From positions 1 through 44,641 of the forward strand of contig CAJAES010000011.1 of assembly GCA_903938815.1 (NCBI GenBank): a stretch of 44,641 bases of DNA, in the 5' to 3' direction. Positions 9,201-19,544 of the stretch are shown piece by piece (positions within the stretch are counted from its first letter, which is position 1; every line of letters begins with the position of its first letter). The notes below the pieces were generated by a model. The model saw nothing but the letters and a program-made list of their open reading frames with translations, searched no databases and was not told the DNA's origin. Position numbers and translations under genes: made by a program. This stretch comes from an uncultured beta proteobacterium (GTDB lineage Bacteria > Pseudomonadota > Gammaproteobacteria > Burkholderiales > Burkholderiaceae_C).

Positions 9201-10754
9201 ATCGCCAACAACCCGAGCGGCGCCGCGACCAGCTTCACCAATGTCGCGATGACCTTCGACGGCAACGGCGCCGCGCCCTTCAGCTTCACCTACCAGGACG
9301 CCGGGCGCATCCGTCTCGACTCGAAGCTGAACGCCGCGAACGGCGCCACGCTGTCCGGCATCCTCAACACCTCGAGCCACGTGACCCGGCCGGCGCGCTT
9401 CGCGCTGAGCGGCATCCGGCAGACCGCCAGCCCGGCACTGGTCAACCCCGGAGCCGTCGACGCCAACGGCGCGCGGTTCGTGAAGGCCGGCGAGAGCTTC
9501 AGCGTCACCGTGACCGCGCAGACGCAGGCCGGCGCCGCCACACCCAACTTCGGCAAGGAATCCACGCCGGAAGACGTGGTGCTGACACCCGTGCCCGCGG
9601 CCAACGGCGGCGCTAGCACCGGCAGCCTTGCCAACGGCACCATCGCGGGCGGCAGCTTCGTCAACGGCGTGGCCACGGCCACCAACCTGGCGTACAGCGA
9701 GGTCGGCATCGTCACGCTGTCGGCGGCGTTGTCGGACGGCAGCTACATCAACACCGGCGGCAGCGTCACCGGCACCAGCGGCAACGTGGGGCGTTTCGTG
9801 CCGGCACGGTTCGCCGTCGCGGGCGGCAGCGTGACGCACCGGGTGGCGCTCGGCTGCGCCCCGGCCTCGGCCTTCAGCCACCTGGGCGAGAACTTCCGGC
9901 TCGGCCTGACGCTCACGGCGCAGAACCTGTCCGGCGGGACCACCCAGAACTACACGGGCAGCTTCGCCAAGTTCGATCCGGCGCAGGCCGGGGGGTGGAA
10001 CCTGACCGGCATCGATGGCGCCACGGCGTTCTCCACGGCAGTCGGACGCCTGTCCCTCGGCACGGCCAGCGGCAGCTGGAGCAACGGCGTTGCCGCGGGC
10101 GTGGCGCTCACCGCGCAGGCGGGCCGGGCCGCGTCGCCGGACGGGCCGTTCAATGCCGCGTTCGGCGTGGCGCCGGTGGACAGCGACGGCGTGGCGGTGG
10201 GGGCGTTCGACATGGCCAGCGCCAGCGGCGGCGCGAACGACCGCGCGCGCATCGCCAGCGTGCCGCTGTACTTCGGGCGCCTGCGCATCGACAGCGCCAT
10301 CGGCGCCGCCGACCGCGGGCTGGCCCTGCCTGTCACGGTGCAATCCTGGAACGGCAGCGCCTTCGCCACCCAGACGCTGGACAGCTGCACCACGGTGCCG
10401 GCGGTGGCGGTGAACTTCGGCAACCTGCGCCGCACGCTGACGACCGCCGACACCGCCGTCACGGCGCCGGTGGCCATCAGCGCGGGCCGCGGAACGCTGC
10501 GGCTGGCGGCGCCCGGCGGCGGGCGCAGCGGCACGGTCGACGTGACGCTCAGTCTCGGCAGCGGCGCGGTCGATGCCTCTTGCCTGCAGCCCTGGACACC
10601 CGGCACCGGCGACGCCGCCACCGCCGGCGCGAACCTGACTTATCTGCGCACCGCCTGGTGCGGCAGCAACCACGACAAGGATCCTGCCGCCCGCGCCAGC
10701 TTCGGCATGCCGCGCGGCGCGGACACCTGGGTCTATCGACGGGAGAACCACTGA
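6279..10754 (+). CDS. mshQ: Giant MshQ-like surface/adhesin protein
   Basis: This is a 1491-aa exported protein. A signal peptide covers residues 1 to about 30, ending ...DRSAA. A beta-rich domain follows at about 31-200 and resembles a module seen in phage and bacterial surface proteins (pattern STDLWG...WTAADINS). Three Ig/cadherin-like repeats of exactly 111 residues occupy about 202-534. A LamG/concanavalin-like domain lies at about 540-770 (AWLFEE..., then DDIRVFGRPL). The C-terminal half looks like the MshQ C-terminal domain (DUF6701), with Cys-rich stretches such as CCPGGASC. Composition is rich in Ala, Gly, Ser and Thr. MshQ proteins are linked to MSHA loci but their function is unproven; a tip adhesin or pilus-associated surface protein is my inference. 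The ATG overlaps the mshP stop by four bases. Confidence 0.8.
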   Translation: MKALLPDTRALRWLLVLLQLAALWMLPDRSAAVTVVRTPVAADCTSAASGGTKVWNNPSRASANDNSVTTASVDGTTTRYLQCLNYGFTIPATAVINGITVTVSRRSSRTSDGGSRDALMRVVKGGVIGTVDRATATVYTTSEVAEAHGGSTDLWGEGWTAADINSASFGAAFAATKPSSKGKSHSISVDLISITVDYTPDTTPPTASTITRASLNPAAGATVSWTVTFSESVTGVDTGDFQLAATGVTGAAISSVTGSGTTWTVTASTGTGSGTLGLNLNDNDSIVDLAANRLGGTGSGNGNRVGEVYTIDKLNPNAVSIARAAASPTNAASLAWTVTFNKSVTGVDSTDFALAATGTAAGAITSVTGSGLSRTVTATGVTGSGTLGLNLVDNDSIIDGTSIPLGGAGAGNGNRTGEVYAVDRTGPAVLSITRDQADPTALDTLSWTVTLSESVSGLTAADFALATSGPAGASISSITGSGSTWTVTADPGYGAGTIGLNIVDDDSVIDALGNPLGGTGAGNGNFTGQVYTVTTPPFAAWLFEESSWNGSADQVLDAEGGNDGTALNAATTAGLTPALAGASGTCRYGTFTSASSPVISKGYVDLSDAYPYLAESFTFTGWVRTTANSTGSQWIFSHNTTGTGYALSLGTAGAGRLRFQSGGAATPNLDSPSGATSLLANDTWYFVAAVADFSGAPNIVRRLYVFNAAGSLLPGYPVSVASTGWGDTEDGAATIGGDGTNSFRGNLDDIRVFGRPLNQAAITAVAQARHACSTAMPDHYEVSVAAASLSCLPTTVTVTACADASSPCTNPYTAAVSATAALAASAGALGSTTLVFDAAGVATTTLSHPGAADGAAVSLTLSNESIAATNARQCCPGGASCTAANSCGTTFSTAGLIYSTSPNGAQTATFPAQVAGVSSGTYYLRAVRTGTTTQACEAALTGPATVQWGNVCVNPALCSSGNLMSVTGSGSATAIANNPSGAATSFTNVAMTFDGNGAAPFSFTYQDAGRIRLDSKLNAANGATLSGILNTSSHVTRPARFALSGIRQTASPALVNPGAVDANGARFVKAGESFSVTVTAQTQAGAATPNFGKESTPEDVVLTPVPAANGGASTGSLANGTIAGGSFVNGVATATNLAYSEVGIVTLSAALSDGSYINTGGSVTGTSGNVGRFVPARFAVAGGSVTHRVALGCAPASAFSHLGENFRLGLTLTAQNLSGGTTQNYTGSFAKFDPAQAGGWNLTGIDGATAFSTAVGRLSLGTASGSWSNGVAAGVALTAQAGRAASPDGPFNAAFGVAPVDSDGVAVGAFDMASASGGANDRARIASVPLYFGRLRIDSAIGAADRGLALPVTVQSWNGSAFATQTLDSCTTVPAVAVNFGNLRRTLTTADTAVTAPVAISAGRGTLRLAAPGGGRSGTVDVTLSLGSGAVDASCLQPWTPGTGDAATAGANLTYLRTAWCGSNHDKDPAARASFGMPRGADTWVYRRENH
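6882..7880 (+). repeat. Three in-frame 333-bp Ig-like repeats in mshQ
   Basis: The equivalent GTC/GTG codon of the motif GEVYTID / GEVYAVD / GQVYTVT falls at 7200, 7533 and 7866, so the spacing is exactly 333 bases twice. Each unit has the pattern SWTVTFSESVTGV, then SVTGSG, GTLGLNL.DNDSI.D and GNGNR. DNA identity is partial, so these are older duplications under selection and not a recent expansion. The DNDS segment could bind calcium. Confidence 0.85.
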
Positions 10755-10756
10755 TC

Positions 10757-11761
10757 ATGAGATGGCCCTGGCAGAAGACCGCCCATGGCGGCGACCGGCT
10801 CGCGATCCGCGACGGCGAGAACAGCCTCGCGTGGGTGCAGACCGACGCCCGGGGCCGCCCGCAGCGCGCGGGCATCGAGATGCGGGGCAGCGACAACGCC
10901 GCCGAATTCGCCCGCCGCATCCGTTCGCTGGCCCTGCCGGCCACGGACGTCACGGCCCTGCTGGCGCTCGACGAAGCGCAGCTTCTTCAGGTCGAGGCGC
11001 CGGCGGTGAAGCCCGAGGAACTGAAGAGCGCCGCCCGCTGGCGCATCAAGGATCTGGTGGACGCACGGCTGGACGAACTGACGATCGACGTCCTGAACGT
11101 CGGCGACGGCCGGGGTCACGCCGCGTCGCGCCAGCTCTTCGTGGCGGCCACCCGGAATGCCCAGATCCAGGGCCTGACCCGCCGCGCACAGGCCGCCGGC
11201 CTGGCGGTGTCGGTCATCGACATCGCCGAACTCGCGCAGCGCAACCTGTTCAGCTTCGCCGCCCAGACCGACGGCCTGGGCGAACGCGCCACGGCCGCGC
11301 TGGTGCGCCACGGCGCGCAGGCGCTGCTGACCATCTGCGTCGATGGCGAGCTGTACTACGCCCGGCGTCTCGAGTGGGACGACGCCGGCCTGATGCCGTC
11401 GATGCCTTCCGCGCAGGCCATGCCCGCGCCCATGGGAGACCTCGACTTCGTGGACTACGGCGCCGCCGACAACACACCCGATCTGGCCGGCGCGCCGCGC
11501 ATCGTCGTCGAGGTGCAGCGTTCGATGGACCTGTGGGAGCGCTCCTGGCCCGATCTTCCGGTGGCGGCGATGTGGGTCGATGCTGCCGAGGCGGGTGAGG
11601 CCCTCGTCGGCCAGCTCGGGCCGGCGCTGGGCTTCCCGGTGCAGCTGCTGAACCCCGAGCGACTGTTCCCCGGCTTCGAAACCGTGGCGTCCACCCCCGC
11701 GCTGCGCGCCGCCGTGCTGCCGCTGCTCGGCGCCCTGCGGCGCGACGCAGCCAGCGCCTGA
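10757..11761 (+). CDS. mshI: MSHA biogenesis protein MshI (PilM-like)
   Basis: This is a 334-aa cytoplasmic protein with an actin-like/PilM character, expected to form the inner-membrane alignment complex with the PilN- and PilO-like proteins downstream. Visible features include the MshI-type start MRWPWQK, the region ALLALDEAQLLQVEAPAVKPEELKSAARWRIKDLVD and a nucleotide-fold-like stretch around ALLTICVDGELYYARR. It starts three bases after the mshQ stop codon. In some MSHA loci the PilM and PilN functions are on separate mshI1 and mshI2 genes, as here. Catalytic residues for ATP binding cannot be assigned with confidence. Confidence 0.75.
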   Translation: MRWPWQKTAHGGDRLAIRDGENSLAWVQTDARGRPQRAGIEMRGSDNAAEFARRIRSLALPATDVTALLALDEAQLLQVEAPAVKPEELKSAARWRIKDLVDARLDELTIDVLNVGDGRGHAASRQLFVAATRNAQIQGLTRRAQAAGLAVSVIDIAELAQRNLFSFAAQTDGLGERATAALVRHGAQALLTICVDGELYYARRLEWDDAGLMPSMPSAQAMPAPMGDLDFVDYGAADNTPDLAGAPRIVVEVQRSMDLWERSWPDLPVAAMWVDAAEAGEALVGQLGPALGFPVQLLNPERLFPGFETVASTPALRAAVLPLLGALRRDAASA

Positions 11762-11773
11762 ACGGATACCGAC

Positions 11774-12358
11774 ATGCCCCAACAGATCAACCTCTTCCAC
11801 CCGGTGCTGCTGGCGCCGAAGCACCACTTCCCGGCCCTGGCGATGGCTCAGGCCCTGGGCCTGTGGTCCCTGGCGCTGATGGCGCTGGCCGGCTTCAGCC
11901 TGTGGCGCAGCAGTGCCCTGCAGGCCGAGATGGCCGGCGCCGAAACCCGCTTCAACGTCGAACGGACCCAACTCGGGCAGGCGCTGGCTGCACAGCAGGC
12001 CACGACCGGCGACCCGGCCGCGCTGAAGCAGGAGCTCGCGCAGCTCCAGGCACGCCTGGCTGAGCGCCAGCGGCTGCTGGACGACCTCGGCGGCAGCGGG
12101 AGCGGAACGCCCACGAAGCTGCTGCAGGAGCTGGCGCATTCGCTGCCGCAGCCGGTCTGGCTGACGAGCATCGGCTGGGCGCCCGGCCAGCTGGCGCTGA
12201 GCGGCCAGACCGTCGACATCGAGGCGCTGCGCCAATGGCTCGAAAGGCTGGGGCCCACCGCCACCCTGCGCGTGGAGCGCCGTGAAGGCTCGACCGCGGT
12301 CTGGGCCTTCCGCCTGGGCCAGGGCCAGGGCGCAGCCGCCGACGGAGCCACGCGATGA
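11774..12358 (+). CDS. PilN-like fimbrial assembly protein (MshI2 role)
   Basis: This is a 194-aa bitopic protein. It begins QQINLFHP, reminiscent of the PilN N-terminus that binds PilM. A single membrane segment lies at about residues 27-45. A coiled-coil stretch rich in Glu/Gln/Leu (about 50-105) and a small ferredoxin-like domain follow (VWLTSIGWAPGQLALSGQTVD). It sits between the PilM-like and PilO-like genes and overlaps the latter by ATGA, as in pilMNOP operons. The function is inferred from topology and position. Confidence 0.75.
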   Translation: MPQQINLFHPVLLAPKHHFPALAMAQALGLWSLALMALAGFSLWRSSALQAEMAGAETRFNVERTQLGQALAAQQATTGDPAALKQELAQLQARLAERQRLLDDLGGSGSGTPTKLLQELAHSLPQPVWLTSIGWAPGQLALSGQTVDIEALRQWLERLGPTATLRVERREGSTAVWAFRLGQGQGAAADGATR

Positions 12359-12948
12359 AGGCCCGCTGGATTCGCCTGGCACGCCGGCTCAATTCCCTCT
12401 CCGTGCGGGAGCGGGTGATCATGGCGGTGTCTCTTGCCGCGGCGCTGGCAGCGGTGGTCGACGCCCTGGTGCTGAGCCCGCAGTTCGCGGCCCAGCGCGC
12501 CCTGGTGGACCGCATGCGCTCACAGGGCACCGAGCTGACCCGCCTGCGCTCGCAGCTCCCGGTGCCGGGAGCCGGCACGCCGCAGTCCTCGGTGCAGCGC
12601 GAGCTGGCCGGGCACCGCGCCGAACTGGCCAGCGTGGACGCCGCCATCGCCGAGCGCCTGGGCGCCGGGCAGGCGGCCAGCCTGCCCGAACTGCTGCAGC
12701 GCGTGCTGCGCCGGCACGAGCGGCTTGCGCTGCTCAAGCTGGACACCGTGCCGCCCAAGGCGGACGACGCCGCGGCACGGCGCAGTGTCGAGATCCAGCT
12801 CGCGGGACGCTACGCCGACCTGGCGGACTACGCCGCCGCCATCGAACGCCAGTTGCCGGGCCTGCGCTGGGCGCGCCTGGACATCGACGCCGGGCCGCAG
12901 CCGCCGGTGATGACGGCCCGCGTCTGGCTGCCCGGGGGTGCGCCATGA
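12355..12948 (+). CDS. mshJ: MSHA biogenesis protein MshJ (PilO-like)
   Basis: This is a 197-aa protein with one N-terminal membrane segment (about residues 20-44, VIMAVSLAAALAAVVDALVL), a periplasmic coiled coil, and a C-terminal alpha/beta domain. The motif VEIQLAGRYADLADYAAAIE matches the PilO/GspM/MshJ fold. It probably heterodimerises with the PilN-like protein upstream to bridge the platform and the secretin. It overlaps both neighbours by four bases. Confidence 0.75.
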   Translation: MKARWIRLARRLNSLSVRERVIMAVSLAAALAAVVDALVLSPQFAAQRALVDRMRSQGTELTRLRSQLPVPGAGTPQSSVQRELAGHRAELASVDAAIAERLGAGQAASLPELLQRVLRRHERLALLKLDTVPPKADDAAARRSVEIQLAGRYADLADYAAAIERQLPGLRWARLDIDAGPQPPVMTARVWLPGGAP

Positions 12949-13412
12949 AGCGCCTCGAGAAGATCCTGTCGGCGCCATTGCCGATGTCCGGGCCGGTGTC
13001 TTTGCTGGTGCTCGTGCTGATGCTCGTGCTGATGCTCATGCTGGCGCCCACGCAGGTGCTGGCGGCCCGCGACCCGCTGGAGCCGCCGGCCGCCGCACGC
13101 GCGCTGGTGCCGGCCCCGGCAGGCGGCGAACCCGCTGCCGCCGACCCGGTCGTTCGCCACATCGTCACGGTCGATGGCAGGCGCTGGGTGCTGGACGGCG
13201 CACGCCGCTACGGCGTCGGCGACCGGATGGGCGCCCTGCGCATCGAGTGCATCCACGACGCGGCCGTGACCGTGCGCGACGACGCCGGTGCGCGCCGCCG
13301 CCTGCCGCTTTTCGGCGGCGTCGTCATCAAGCCGTCCGAGGGCGCTGCGCCCCGGCCTGCCGACGACTGCCCTGCTTCCGCTTCGAAGAATTCCAAGAGG
13401 TCATCGCGATGA
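12945..13412 (+). CDS. mshK: MSHA biogenesis protein MshK (PilP-like)
   Basis: This is a 155-aa exported protein. The N-terminal signal is an unusual run of Leu/Val/Met (about residues 19-33) ending ...PTQVLA before ARDPLEPP. A small PilP/GspC-like beta domain follows (about 70-135; HIVTVDGRRWVLDGARRYGVGDR). It should link the inner-membrane complex to the MshL secretin encoded next, with which it overlaps by ATGA. The signal region is encoded by 12-base direct repeats (13011-13044). Confidence 0.7.
   Translation: MKRLEKILSAPLPMSGPVSLLVLVLMLVLMLMLAPTQVLAARDPLEPPAAARALVPAPAGGEPAAADPVVRHIVTVDGRRWVLDGARRYGVGDRMGALRIECIHDAAVTVRDDAGARRRLPLFGGVVIKPSEGAAPRPADDCPASASKNSKRSSR
13011..13044 (+). repeat. 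12-bp tandem repeat within mshK signal peptide
   Basis: CTCGTGCTGATG occurs at 13011-13022 and again at 13023-13034, followed by the partial copy CTCATGCTGG. The unit is in frame and encodes Leu-Val-Leu-Met, so gain or loss of a copy would lengthen or shorten the hydrophobic core by four residues without a frameshift. Confidence 0.8.
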
Positions 13413-15124
13413 ACCGTTCCACGACACCCCTGGCCGTTGCCATTGCCAGCCTGCTGCTCGGCGCCTGCGCCCTGCCGCCCCAGTTCGGCGGCCCGACGCC
13501 CACCGAGCGCCTGCGGTCGGAACTCACCGCGCCACCGGCATCGGCCGCCCCGAAGGCGGCGGCGCCCGTGACCGCTGCAGCACCCGCCGCGCCGCCGAAA
13601 CCGGCGGAGCCGCCTGAACCGCGCTTCGACGTCGTCGTCAGCGGGGCCAACGTGCGCGACGTGTTCCTGGCCATGGTGAGCGACACCCGCTACAGCATGC
13701 TGATGCACCCCGAGGTGACGGGGCAACTGTCGGTCACGCTGCGCGGCGTGACGGTGCGCGAGGCGCTGGAGTCCATCCGCGACGTCTACGGGTACGACTT
13801 CCGCATCGAGGGCCGCCGCATCACGGTGTACCCGCCCACGATGCAGACGCGGATGTTCACCGTGAACTACCTGCACACGAAGCGCCAGGGACGCAGCGAG
13901 GTGCGCGTCAGCGGCAGCGGCGCGCCGGTGAACTCCGGCAACGGCGGTAACGGCGCCAGCAGCGGCACATCCGCCGCCGGCAGCAGTTCCAGCATGCCCG
14001 ACAGCAGCCAGATCACAACCAGCTCCAGCAGCGACATCTGGGGCGAGACCACCGACGCCCTGCGCGCCCTGGTGGGCAGCGCCGGCGGCCGCGCCGTGAT
14101 TGCCAGCCCGCAGGCCGGGACCATCGCGGTGCGGGCGATGCCCGACGAACTGCGGCAGGTGGAAGCCTTCCTGAAGGCCTCGCGCATGACGGTCGAGCGA
14201 CAGGTGATGCTGGAAGCCAAGATCATCGAGGTCGAGCTGCGCGAGGGCTTCAGCAGCGGCATCGACTGGAGCTACCTGGGCAGCAAGGGCGCCATCGGGC
14301 AGACCAGCGGCAACGCCGGCAACCCGCTGCTGGGCAATGCGAACGGCCTGCCGACGCTGCCCCTGCCGCTGAACGGCCTGATCGACAGCATCAGCCTGCC
14401 GGCCGGCAGCGGCGGCACGCTCGGGCTGTCGCTCGCGACCAAGGGCTTCCAGGCCGTGCTCGGCTTCCTGGAGACCCAGGGCGACCTGCAGGTGCTGTCG
14501 AGCCCGCGCGTGGCGACCCTGAACAACCAGAAGGCCGTGCTGAAGGTCGGCACCGACGAGTACTTCGTCACCAACGTGTCGGGCGGCTCCACCACCGCCG
14601 GCACCGGCACCACCGCACCGCAGACCACGCTGCCGACGCTGACGCTGACACCCTTCTTCAGCGGCATCGCGCTGGACGTGACGCCCCAGATCGACGAGCA
14701 CGACATGATCACGCTGCACCTGCGGCCCTCGGTCACCACCGTCACCGAGAAGACCAAGCAGATCGACCTCGGCACCATCGGCAACTACCGGCTGCCACTG
14801 GCGAGTTCCAGCGTGAACGAGACTGACACCGTGGTGCGGGTCTCCGACGGCAACATCGTCGCCATCGGCGGGCTGATGCAGAGCGAATCCACACGTCGCC
14901 AGTCCGGTTTGCCGGGCAGCAGCGGCAATGCCGTGTCGCGGGCCCTGCTGGGCAACCAGGCCGACAGCGGACGCAAGAAGGAACTGGTGGTGCTGATCAG
15001 GCCGACCATCCTGCGCAATGCCGACGACTGGGAGCGCAGCACGCAGGCAGCACTGGCGGGTCTGGACAGCGCGCCGCGCAGAACCATCCGGATCGACGGG
15101 CCGGGCGCGAAAACGGCGCCCTGA
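13409..15124 (+). CDS. mshL: MSHA outer-membrane secretin lipoprotein MshL
   Basis: This forms the outer-membrane channel for the pilus. It has 571 aa with a lipoprotein signal ending LLLGAC (lipobox, Cys at about residue 22), an Ala/Pro-rich tether, a secretin short domain at about 75-135 (FDVVVSGANVRDVFLAMV), and a Ser/Gly-rich linker at about 168-210. The C-terminal secretin domain carries hallmarks such as VLSSPRVATLNNQKAVLKVG, LDVTPQID and VAIGGLMQS, ending GRKKELVVLIRPTIL. AAGAGG precedes the start. It ends the contiguous part of the operon; in Vibrio the next genes are mshM and mshN, which are absent here. Confidence 0.92.
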   Translation: MNRSTTPLAVAIASLLLGACALPPQFGGPTPTERLRSELTAPPASAAPKAAAPVTAAAPAAPPKPAEPPEPRFDVVVSGANVRDVFLAMVSDTRYSMLMHPEVTGQLSVTLRGVTVREALESIRDVYGYDFRIEGRRITVYPPTMQTRMFTVNYLHTKRQGRSEVRVSGSGAPVNSGNGGNGASSGTSAAGSSSSMPDSSQITTSSSSDIWGETTDALRALVGSAGGRAVIASPQAGTIAVRAMPDELRQVEAFLKASRMTVERQVMLEAKIIEVELREGFSSGIDWSYLGSKGAIGQTSGNAGNPLLGNANGLPTLPLPLNGLIDSISLPAGSGGTLGLSLATKGFQAVLGFLETQGDLQVLSSPRVATLNNQKAVLKVGTDEYFVTNVSGGSTTAGTGTTAPQTTLPTLTLTPFFSGIALDVTPQIDEHDMITLHLRPSVTTVTEKTKQIDLGTIGNYRLPLASSSVNETDTVVRVSDGNIVAIGGLMQSESTRRQSGLPGSSGNAVSRALLGNQADSGRKKELVVLIRPTILRNADDWERSTQAALAGLDSAPRRTIRIDGPGAKTAP

Positions 15125-15128
15125 GCGC

Positions 15129-15156
15129 TCAAGTTCCGGGCCGGATCGGCCGAAAT
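15129..15156 (+). promoter_or_regulatory. Sigma-28 (FliA)-like flagellar-class promoter
   Basis: TCAAGTTC (15129-15136) and GCCGAAAT (15149-15156) are separated by 12 bases. This resembles the TAAAGTTT / GCCGATAA pattern of FliA promoters, in which 11 bases is the enterobacterial norm. It lies 50 bases upstream of an Aer-like chemoreceptor, a gene class commonly in the FliA regulon. The match is visual and not scored. Confidence 0.6.
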
Positions 15157-15206
15157 GACGTAACGAATTACGAGTGTGGCGCCAGACATGCGCCGAAGGA
15201 AAGAAC

Positions 15207-16922
15207 ATGCGCGACAACCAGCCCGTCACCCAGCGTGAATATGCGTTCCCCCCCGGCGCGACGCTGGTTTCGGTGACCGATCTGAAGGGGCGCATCACGT
15301 ACTGCAACCCGGCCTTCGTCGAGGTCAGCGGCTTCCCCCGTGACGAACTCATGGGCCAGCCGCACAACCTGGTGCGCCACCCGGACATGCCGGAAGAAGC
15401 CTTCCGCGACATGTGGGCCACCATCGAGGCCGGCCTGCCCTGGTCGGGCTATGTGAAGAATCGCCGCAAGAACGGCGATCACTACTGGGTGCAGGCCCAC
15501 GCCACGCCGATGAAGGATGGCGATCGCATCACCGGGTATCTGTCGGTGCGCACGCAGCCCACCACCGAAGGCGTGCAGGGCGCCGAGGCGCTCTACGCCC
15601 GCATGCGTGACGAGGCCGCGAGCGGCAACCTGGTGCACCGCCTGCAGCAGGGCAAGGTGCTGCGCACCGACCTCGCCGGACGCATGGGCCGCCTGCTGAA
15701 GCCGGGCCAGCGCGGCCTGCTGACGCTGCTGACGCTGGGCGCAGCGGCTGCGCCAGCCGCTGCCGTGGCGCTGCTCGGCCCCTGGGGCTTCGCAGTCGTG
15801 CCGGTTGCGGCCGCGATGGCCGCCTTTGGCGTCTGGCAGCTGGCCTTCTCGGCAGTGCATGCCGTTCTCGCCGATGCCAACCAGCTCGCCTCAGGCAACC
15901 TGGCGCACCGCATCACCACCGGTGCGCCCGGGCTCGCGGGCGAACTGCAGCAGGCGCTGATGCAGCTCTCCGTGAACCTGCGCACCGTCATCAGCGACAC
16001 GCGGGTGGAGATCGAGAGCATGCGCAACGCCGCGCGCGAGATCGCCGCCGGCAACCAGGACCTCTCCGAGCGCACCGAATCCCAGGCCAGCAGCCTGGAA
16101 GAGACGGCCGCCTCGATGGAGCAGATCAACACCACCGTCCGGCACAGCACCGACGCCGCGCGCCAGGGCGCCGAGCAGGCCGGCGCCACGGCCCAGGTCA
16201 CGCACCAGGGCCACGCCGCCGTGCAGGCGGTCGCCGCGACGATGAGCTCGATCACGGAGTCCTCGCGCCGCATCGAGGACATCATCAAGACCGTCGAGGG
16301 CGTGGCCTTCCAGACCAACATCCTGGCGCTGAACGCAGCCGTCGAGGCTGCGCGCGCCGGCGAGGCCGGCCGCGGCTTCGCGGTGGTGGCCGCTGAAGTC
16401 CGGTCGCTCGCGCAGCGGGCCTCCGGCGCCGCCAAGGAGATCAAGGTGCTCATCGGCGAATCCGCCGAACGCGTGGCGGTGGGCAATCAGCTCGTGGAGG
16501 ATGCGCGCGAACGCATGGGCGGCGTGCTCACGCAGGTGACCCAGGTCAGCCAGACGCTGGAAGGCATCCGCCAGTCGTCGCAGGAGCAGCAGCAGGGCAT
16601 CGCCCAGGTCAACGAGGCCGTCAACCACATGGACTCGATCACCCAGCAGAACGCCGCGATGGTGGAGCAGCTGGCAGCGGCAGCCAAGTCGCTGAACAGC
16701 CAGGTCGAGGCCGTCGACAGCTCGCTGCGGCTGTTCCGGCTGAGCTCCGGAGACCGCACCGCCACCGACGGCGATGCCGTCGCGATGCGGCGCGCTGCCA
16801 AGACCGAAGTGCGGCCCACAGCCGGCAAGGCCGCCCGGCCGATGGCACGGCCTGCCGCCCCCCCGCCCCGGGCACCCGCCGCCGTCACCGCCAGTGACGA
16901 CGACGGCTGGACCTCGTTGTGA
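15207..16922 (+). CDS. Aer-like PAS methyl-accepting chemotaxis/aerotaxis receptor
   Basis: This is a 571-aa signal transducer that should control flagellar or pilus-based motility through CheA/CheW. The PAS domain (about residues 10-115) carries Aer hallmarks: [13 protein letters not shown], then [20 protein letters not shown], which in Aer binds FAD and senses redox state or oxygen. A double hydrophobic segment (about 168-215) forms a membrane anchor with no periplasmic domain, as in Aer. A HAMP-like region and an MCP signalling domain follow, with the hairpin motif [19 protein letters not shown]. The C-terminus ends in [17 protein letters not shown] before ATG 15207 supports the start; the frame stays open 11 codons upstream. 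It lies between pilus genes, so a role in pilus-linked taxis is possible. Confidence 0.9.
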   Translation: MRDNQPVTQREYAFPPGATLVSVTDLKGRITYCNPAFVEVSGFPRDELMGQPHNLVRHPDMPEEAFRDMWATIEAGLPWSGYVKNRRKNGDHYWVQAHATPMKDGDRITGYLSVRTQPTTEGVQGAEALYARMRDEAASGNLVHRLQQGKVLRTDLAGRMGRLLKPGQRGLLTLLTLGAAAAPAAAVALLGPWGFAVVPVAAAMAAFGVWQLAFSAVHAVLADANQLASGNLAHRITTGAPGLAGELQQALMQLSVNLRTVISDTRVEIESMRNAAREIAAGNQDLSERTESQASSLEETAASMEQINTTVRHSTDAARQGAEQAGATAQVTHQGHAAVQAVAATMSSITESSRRIEDIIKTVEGVAFQTNILALNAAVEAARAGEAGRGFAVVAAEVRSLAQRASGAAKEIKVLIGESAERVAVGNQLVEDARERMGGVLTQVTQVSQTLEGIRQSSQEQQQGIAQVNEAVNHMDSITQQNAAMVEQLAAAAKSLNSQVEAVDSSLRLFRLSSGDRTATDGDAVAMRRAAKTEVRPTAGKAARPMARPAAPPPRAPAAVTASDDDGWTSL

Positions 16923-16933
16923 GCACCTGAGCC

Positions 16934-19474
<2,541 letters not shown>

Positions 19475-19484
19475 GCGCCCGTGA

Positions 19485-19524
19485 AAAAGGCCGGCCGGGC
19501 ACTCGCGTGCCCGACCGGCCTTTT
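19485..19524. terminator. Bidirectional rho-independent terminator
   Basis: AAAAGGCCGGCCGGGCA (19485-19501) pairs with TGCCCGACCGGCCTTTT (19508-19524) around a six-base loop, with one mismatch in a 17-bp stem. The A-tract and T-tract on either side let it work in both directions. It sits between the + strand ATPase gene and the - strand HU gene, which converge here. Confidence 0.92.
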
Positions 19525-19544
19525 GCCTGACGCTGATCAGTCGA

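Noticed and set aside
9601..10700. Recent repeat expansion in the C-terminal half of mshQ
   Set aside because: Recurrent Gly/Ser/Ala codons (GGCAGCGGC) give short similarity, but no regular period is visible outside the three Ig-like units.
6453..10751. 1432-codon antisense open frame across mshQ
   Set aside because: It is a shadow of the biased codon use of mshQ. The product is Arg/Gly/His/Ala-rich with no domain; similar shadows oppose mshE, mshL, the second ATPase and iorA.
501..15124. Type II secretion system instead of a pilus
   Set aside because: Pseudopilins and GspE/GspF homologues also occur in T2SS, but MshQ, the MshL-type lipoprotein secretin, the MshEN domain and the PilM/N/O/P-like set fit MSHA pili better; GspC, GspD, GspL and GspM are not seen.
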